From: Seriola aureovittata
Lineage: Eukaryota; Chordata; Actinopteri; Carangiformes; Carangidae
Assembly (NCBI RefSeq): GCF_021018895.1
Contig: NC_079374.1
Coordinates: 8,707,712 to 8,771,711, forward strand
Direction: 5' to 3'
DNA length: 64,000 nt
The position numbers and the translations under genes are program-made. The notes under the pieces are model-generated. The model saw only the letters and a list, made by a program, of their open reading frames with translations. It was not told where the DNA came from and ran no database searches. This document shows positions 60,290-64,000 of this stretch, in pieces (positions within the stretch are counted from its first letter, which is position 1; each line of letters starts with the position of its first letter).

Positions 60290-60560
60290 CCCTTTTACAA
60301 CCCCTCAGAGTAACAATCGTGTCTAATTAAAATTCACATTTCAACCAAAAAGGGAAAACAAGCCATCTTTGAACAATCCCGTCCGTCCTCGCCCTGGTCA
60401 TGAATTTCAGATAAACACTGCGATACACCGAGAGTAGTGCCACATTAATTAAAAGCCTTGATAGACGCGGCTTCCATCTAACAGACCTATCAGGAATTAA
60501 ATTTGTATCAGCGGCAGAAAGAGCAGTTGAGGGGTCCCTCAGGGGGATTAATGAAACAGA
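60290..60560. promoter_or_regulatory. candidate regulatory block
   Basis: Unique sequence with GTCTAATTAAAATTC, CATTAATTAAAAGCC and GGAATTAAATTTG cores and no simple repeats. Weak inference. Confidence 0.22.
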
Positions 60561-62380
60561 CTTTCATAGAGGAGTCATCAGAGCCCTGGGCTGAGGGGAG
60601 GAGGCAGGGAAGAAAGGGCCAGCAGCAGGATGTCATGTGTGGGACCGTCGCGTCACTGACCTCTCATTTCATACTTTAATAAAGTCGCACCCAGGTGTCC
60701 TTGATGCTTTCCAGTCGCCTGGGGCTCTGGGAAAAGCTAAACAGGAGGCAGCCATAACATAATTCTGAATGCTCACCCCTCCCTTTCTGTGTTCCCTGTG
60801 TGGTGTTGTGTTATACATCCATGGGCATGCACACACAAGCACTCCTGTAAGCGCGCACAAACATACGTTACAGACACTTGCAATGGTTGTGTTATGCTGC
60901 GTGTTATCTTGATTGTACAGATTTTAGGCCTTTTATCAAGATGAAACTGTGCTTTGGTTGAGAAACATGGGGCTATTTCCTCATTGAAGTATTTAACTCA
61001 AGTATTCAGCTTGTGCAATACAAAGTAACAGTGTTACAGCAATTTCTGCAGAACAAGCCTCAAATTCTGTTGAGTTGGTACAGCGTTTGCCATGTCACTT
61101 CAGCCTCATGATTTACTATCGTGTGCAGTTGGTTACAGGAAATTGGAACGGCGCAGACTTGCTTTTGAATTGTGGTCGAGACAGTTTTCTGTTGAAAACA
61201 GAAGCAGATTATCTCGATGAGAAGGCAGCAGATTCGAAGATGTATAGTATGCAATATGTTATCACAACGCAGTCAGCCCAGACAGCTGCTATCTGTCATA
61301 AACTCTGGCTATTGTTGGCCACACTACACAGCAACATGTGACCTAATCTAGATGAGCAGCCACTGAGCAAATACATGGAATGGTGTCATTTTTAATAAAG
61401 CTGTTTTATGGACTCCAGTCAACAGAGCCAGAGGAACAGGCTGAAACTTCCTTGTGCAAATGATATGGCAGTAGGAGTTTCATAACTTCCTCTGCTCAGA
61501 CAAGCCTGTGGCAAGTCTCCTAACAGAGCACAGAGCAGCAGTCAGAGAGAGAGAGAGGAAGAAAAAAAAAATAACCTCAGCCTTATCAAGATTTTACAGA
61601 GACATTTCTTTAATTAGTTTTAATATTTCTTGTTTAGATAATGTCAGCCAATTGACAATTCGGTCCCAAACGGAACAGGGGGGAACTCTGCACTTCTCTG
61701 ATACAGAGAAAATGGCTGATTAAAAAGATTGCTTACTTCATTTGATTTTAAATGCATATGCACATTTTGGACAGGAATCAAATACCTTCGCATGCACAAA
61801 CTTTCAGTGCCGATCTTATCATTAATGTCTGAATGGTATCACGCTCTAATATTTGTTAAATTCACAAGCAAGTTGTTGAGGAAAGAAAGCTATCTCCGCA
61901 ACATTAATTGTGTAAACAATAGCTTTATGCTGTCCTGGTGTTACGTGCTCTTATTTGCTGCCTGAGAGACGGCTTGGACATGAGGAGTTCTCACTGGTGA
62001 CGGAGTGGTGATGGAAAAATAATTAGCGTTGCTGAGGAAAAGTTTCCTCTCTCTCGGAGAGCTCAGACAAATACGCTGGGCCTCAACCCCAAAACAACGT
62101 TGATCAAAGCACGTAAACATCTGGAGCAATGAGACGCCTGCCTTTGGAACAAAGATATCTATTTATATTTTTCAAAGATAACAACTTAAGATAACCAGAC
62201 TTTGCACATAAGGGAACATTTAAAATACCACAGGTTTCGAGTGTGATACTGTAGCCTACCTGCATATCCCCCACCTGTCTCTCCTCTAATCTTTGTTTTT
62301 TTACAATCCTCACTCCCACATTAACACATTCTCAGGCTTTTGTACTCACGTCGTCTCTCCCTAACCACCTATCTCTGTAC

Positions 62381-62494
62381 CCCCTCCCCCCCCCCCCATT
62401 CTCCCTTGCACACACCTTTTCTCTTCACCGGGCAGCAGGTGTTGAGTGGTTGTGTTTACTCCCCCCCCACCCACCCACCCTCCGCCTCCCTCCT
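62381..62494. repeat. C-rich low-complexity tracts
   Basis: CCCCTCCCCCCCCCCCC at the start and CCCCCCCCACCCACCCACCC near 62461, separated by about 60 bp of mixed sequence; CT-rich beyond. Confidence 0.85.
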
Positions 62495-62970
62495 ATCCTT
62501 CTCTCTCACTGAGGCTCTCTTTCCCTTTCTCTCTCTTTCTTTCTATGTGTGTCTCTCTCTGGCAGCTGGTAGGAGGAGGGAGGAGGCTATAACAGCTGCA
62601 CATGAGGGCGGGTGGAAAAAAAAAAAGCACACAAGGCAAACAGCTCCAATCCCCTCAGGGTTGTCAACTCCGATCCCCCCAACCTCTGGCGTTTTTTAAG
62701 CAGGCAAACAGAGGGAAAACTGTTGCAGTCGGAAGACATCAGGGTCCCCATTCCATCAGCCTGGTGATCGCAGAGTTTACGCTCCCAGAGGGTCTCTGTA
62801 CGGAGCGGTCTAGGAGCCCGCATGAGAAGTATCCACTTAATTCCACTTACTACCATTTAATAATTTTGAGTTTGAAAAACATGTCGCTTCCAAATGGAAA
62901 TTGTGCTCGAGGTACTTACATCGGTTGGAGGAAAACACAAAACAACGGACACCATCAGGGTGCTTTTTTT

Positions 62971-62987
62971 TCTCTCTCTCTCTCTCT
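62971..62987. repeat. (CT)n short microsatellite
   Basis: Eight CT units flanked by T-runs; it lies inside a 200-codon plus-strand open frame that I do not accept as coding. Confidence 0.9.
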
Positions 62988-63574
62988 TTTTTCATCCCTC
63001 TCGAAGTCTGAGCTGTGTGTGTCGTTTTCACAAACAGCATCAAAATACATGAGATCAGCTCTCGGGCTTTGTTTGGCCCTGGCAAGGTTAGGCCAGCCTC
63101 ATTCCAAATTTCCTGAGGGGGAACACAGAGAAAAACGATTCCATGCAGATAAATCACTCGCACAGATCAAAAGACAAATCAGTGGCAAAGACAAAAGATG
63201 CTGACTTGCAGAGAACAATGGAGACAGGGAGACGTAGGTATCAGAGGAGCCGGCCCTAAGATCCCCGGCCCCACTCAATCAAACCTGCTAACCAGGGTTT
63301 GCATACTAGGTCAAACAAACTCTGCTTCTGCAAGACAGAAAGTGTATTTAAACTGATCTTGTAGAGCTATTTTTTTCAGGGGGAAGGGCTGCTGAGCTCT
63401 GAGTGTTTAGTTCTGTAGAAGTACAAGTAGGATTGTTGAGAGTTTCTGGCTTTGCGAACTCATCTTCTAGGTTTGATTTAATATCTACCCCAAGAGTGGG
63501 AGACGCCCTGGTTAGAAAAGAAAAATGGGAAGAGAAAGAAAGAGAGGGGGTAAACTATTTGATATAGAGCATTG

Positions 63575-63612
63575 ATGTGTATGTGTATGTGTATGTGTGT
63601 GTGTGTGTGTGG
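63575..63612. repeat. (TGTGTA)n/(TG)n microsatellite
   Basis: Three TGTGTA-type hexamers grading into a TG dinucleotide run. Confidence 0.93.
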
Positions 63613-64000
63613 GTCACTGTGCACACGCCACGTCTGTGTGGTTTGATGTATGCGATCAGCCCGGCTTTCTATAGTTCTGCATCTAAGACAAGAAGTCCTG
63701 TCCCATGCAGCCCTTCACGCATCACAGCCCACAGTCTTCTATTAACTTCTCCAATACGAGCAATAAATAAATATATGGAATCCACAACTTTTTATCATCC
63801 ACTCATTGCTTTAGAGGAGCGAGGTGTCACAGAGAAAAGAGCCCTTTGGGAAGCAACGTGTAGGAGACAAGAACCGCCAAAGCCCCTCACCAATATTAGC
63901 TTTTGATCAAACCGCCTCACAGATATCAGAGGAAGCAACACATCACTTTTACAGCTCTGTTCTCTGTTTAAAAAACAATTCTCAAAAAGGGAAGGGTCAT

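Larger units (their letters stand above)
29763..64000 (-). other. dach1: dach1 intron upstream of exon A (partial, at least 34 kb)
   Basis: No DACH1 coding sequence was found from the exon A acceptor to the right edge. I looked specifically for the Dachbox-N end (NRCKLISRKDFETLYNDCTNA), so the upstream exon should lie beyond 64000. A very large 5' intron is typical of vertebrate DACH1. This interval has the densest microsatellites of the window, two candidate transposable-element remnants (30848-30955, 40190-40690), a perfect hairpin (32491-32537), a zinc-ribbon-like open frame (38885-38994) and many AT-rich homeodomain-motif blocks. Between these I see ordinary unique intronic DNA. Confidence 0.85.

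Noticed and set aside
62602..63204. 200-codon plus-strand open frame, the longest in the window
   Set aside because: It runs through a CT microsatellite and an A-run, has no recognisable domain and reads like chance sequence; an open frame of this size is plausible by chance in 64 kb of six frames.
29763..64000. Search for the Dachbox-N exon
   Set aside because: No sequence encoding NRCKLISRKDF or FETLYNDCTN was seen on the minus strand, so I do not place an upstream exon in the window; an alignment could confirm this.
1..64000. CRISPR arrays, bacterial operons, phage or tRNA/rRNA genes
   Set aside because: No regularly spaced direct repeats, prokaryotic gene organisation or recognisable cloverleaf/rRNA sequences; the window is vertebrate intronic DNA.

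Overview
This is a 64 kb piece of vertebrate nuclear DNA, almost certainly from a teleost fish. It holds the middle of one gene, the Dachshund-family transcription cofactor dach1, on the minus strand. The evidence is five short exons with canonical GT-AG junctions. Their joined translation matches the linker region of DACH1 (motifs such as MMMPHPLIPVSLPP, ERVPDSPSPAPSLE, NGLSMNQ, GPKEGDLA). Fish origin is suggested by the slightly diverged DACH1 residues, very abundant (CA)n/(GA)n microsatellites, two very short introns, and two degraded elements that resemble teleost interspersed repeats. There are no bacterial-type operons, CRISPR arrays or phage genes, and I recognise no tRNA or rRNA gene.

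Layout in transcript order (right to left). Positions 64000-29763 are one uninterrupted intron of at least 34 kb, rich in microsatellites and in AT-rich, homeodomain-motif-rich stretches that look like conserved non-coding enhancers. Exon A (29762-29647) encodes the SRPGRPPKRT...IPPT segment. A 6.5 kb intron follows, then exon B (23129-22977; poly-Ala and KVKKIKLE segment). After a 13.4 kb intron come three exons packed into 0.7 kb: exon C (9553-9381), exon D (9231-9096) and exon E (8994-8863), separated by introns of only 149 and 101 nt. Positions 8862-1 are at least 8.9 kb of the next intron. The DNA-binding Dachbox-N (Ski/Sno-like) exons should lie beyond the right edge and the Dachbox-C coiled-coil exons beyond the left edge; I found neither in the window.

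The five exons total 710 nt (about 237 residues) and stay in frame throughout. They form the proline/serine/alanine-rich linker between the two Dach boxes. Exons B and E are multiples of three, and C+D together are too, so several skipping events would keep the frame. Non-coding content is described as simple repeats, candidate mobile-element remnants and candidate regulatory blocks. The regulatory calls rest on motif content and on the known abundance of long-range enhancers around vertebrate DACH1, not on an alignment.

I found no undescribed biological system. The most interesting non-coding signals are: CA-repeats just downstream of the exon A and exon B 5' splice sites (in transcript sense); a perfect palindrome carrying two GGATTA (OTX/PITX-class) homeodomain sites at 37385-37407; a perfect 12-bp-stem hairpin at 32491-32537; and a small minus-strand open frame with a C4 zinc-ribbon-like signature at 38885-38994 inside the large intron.
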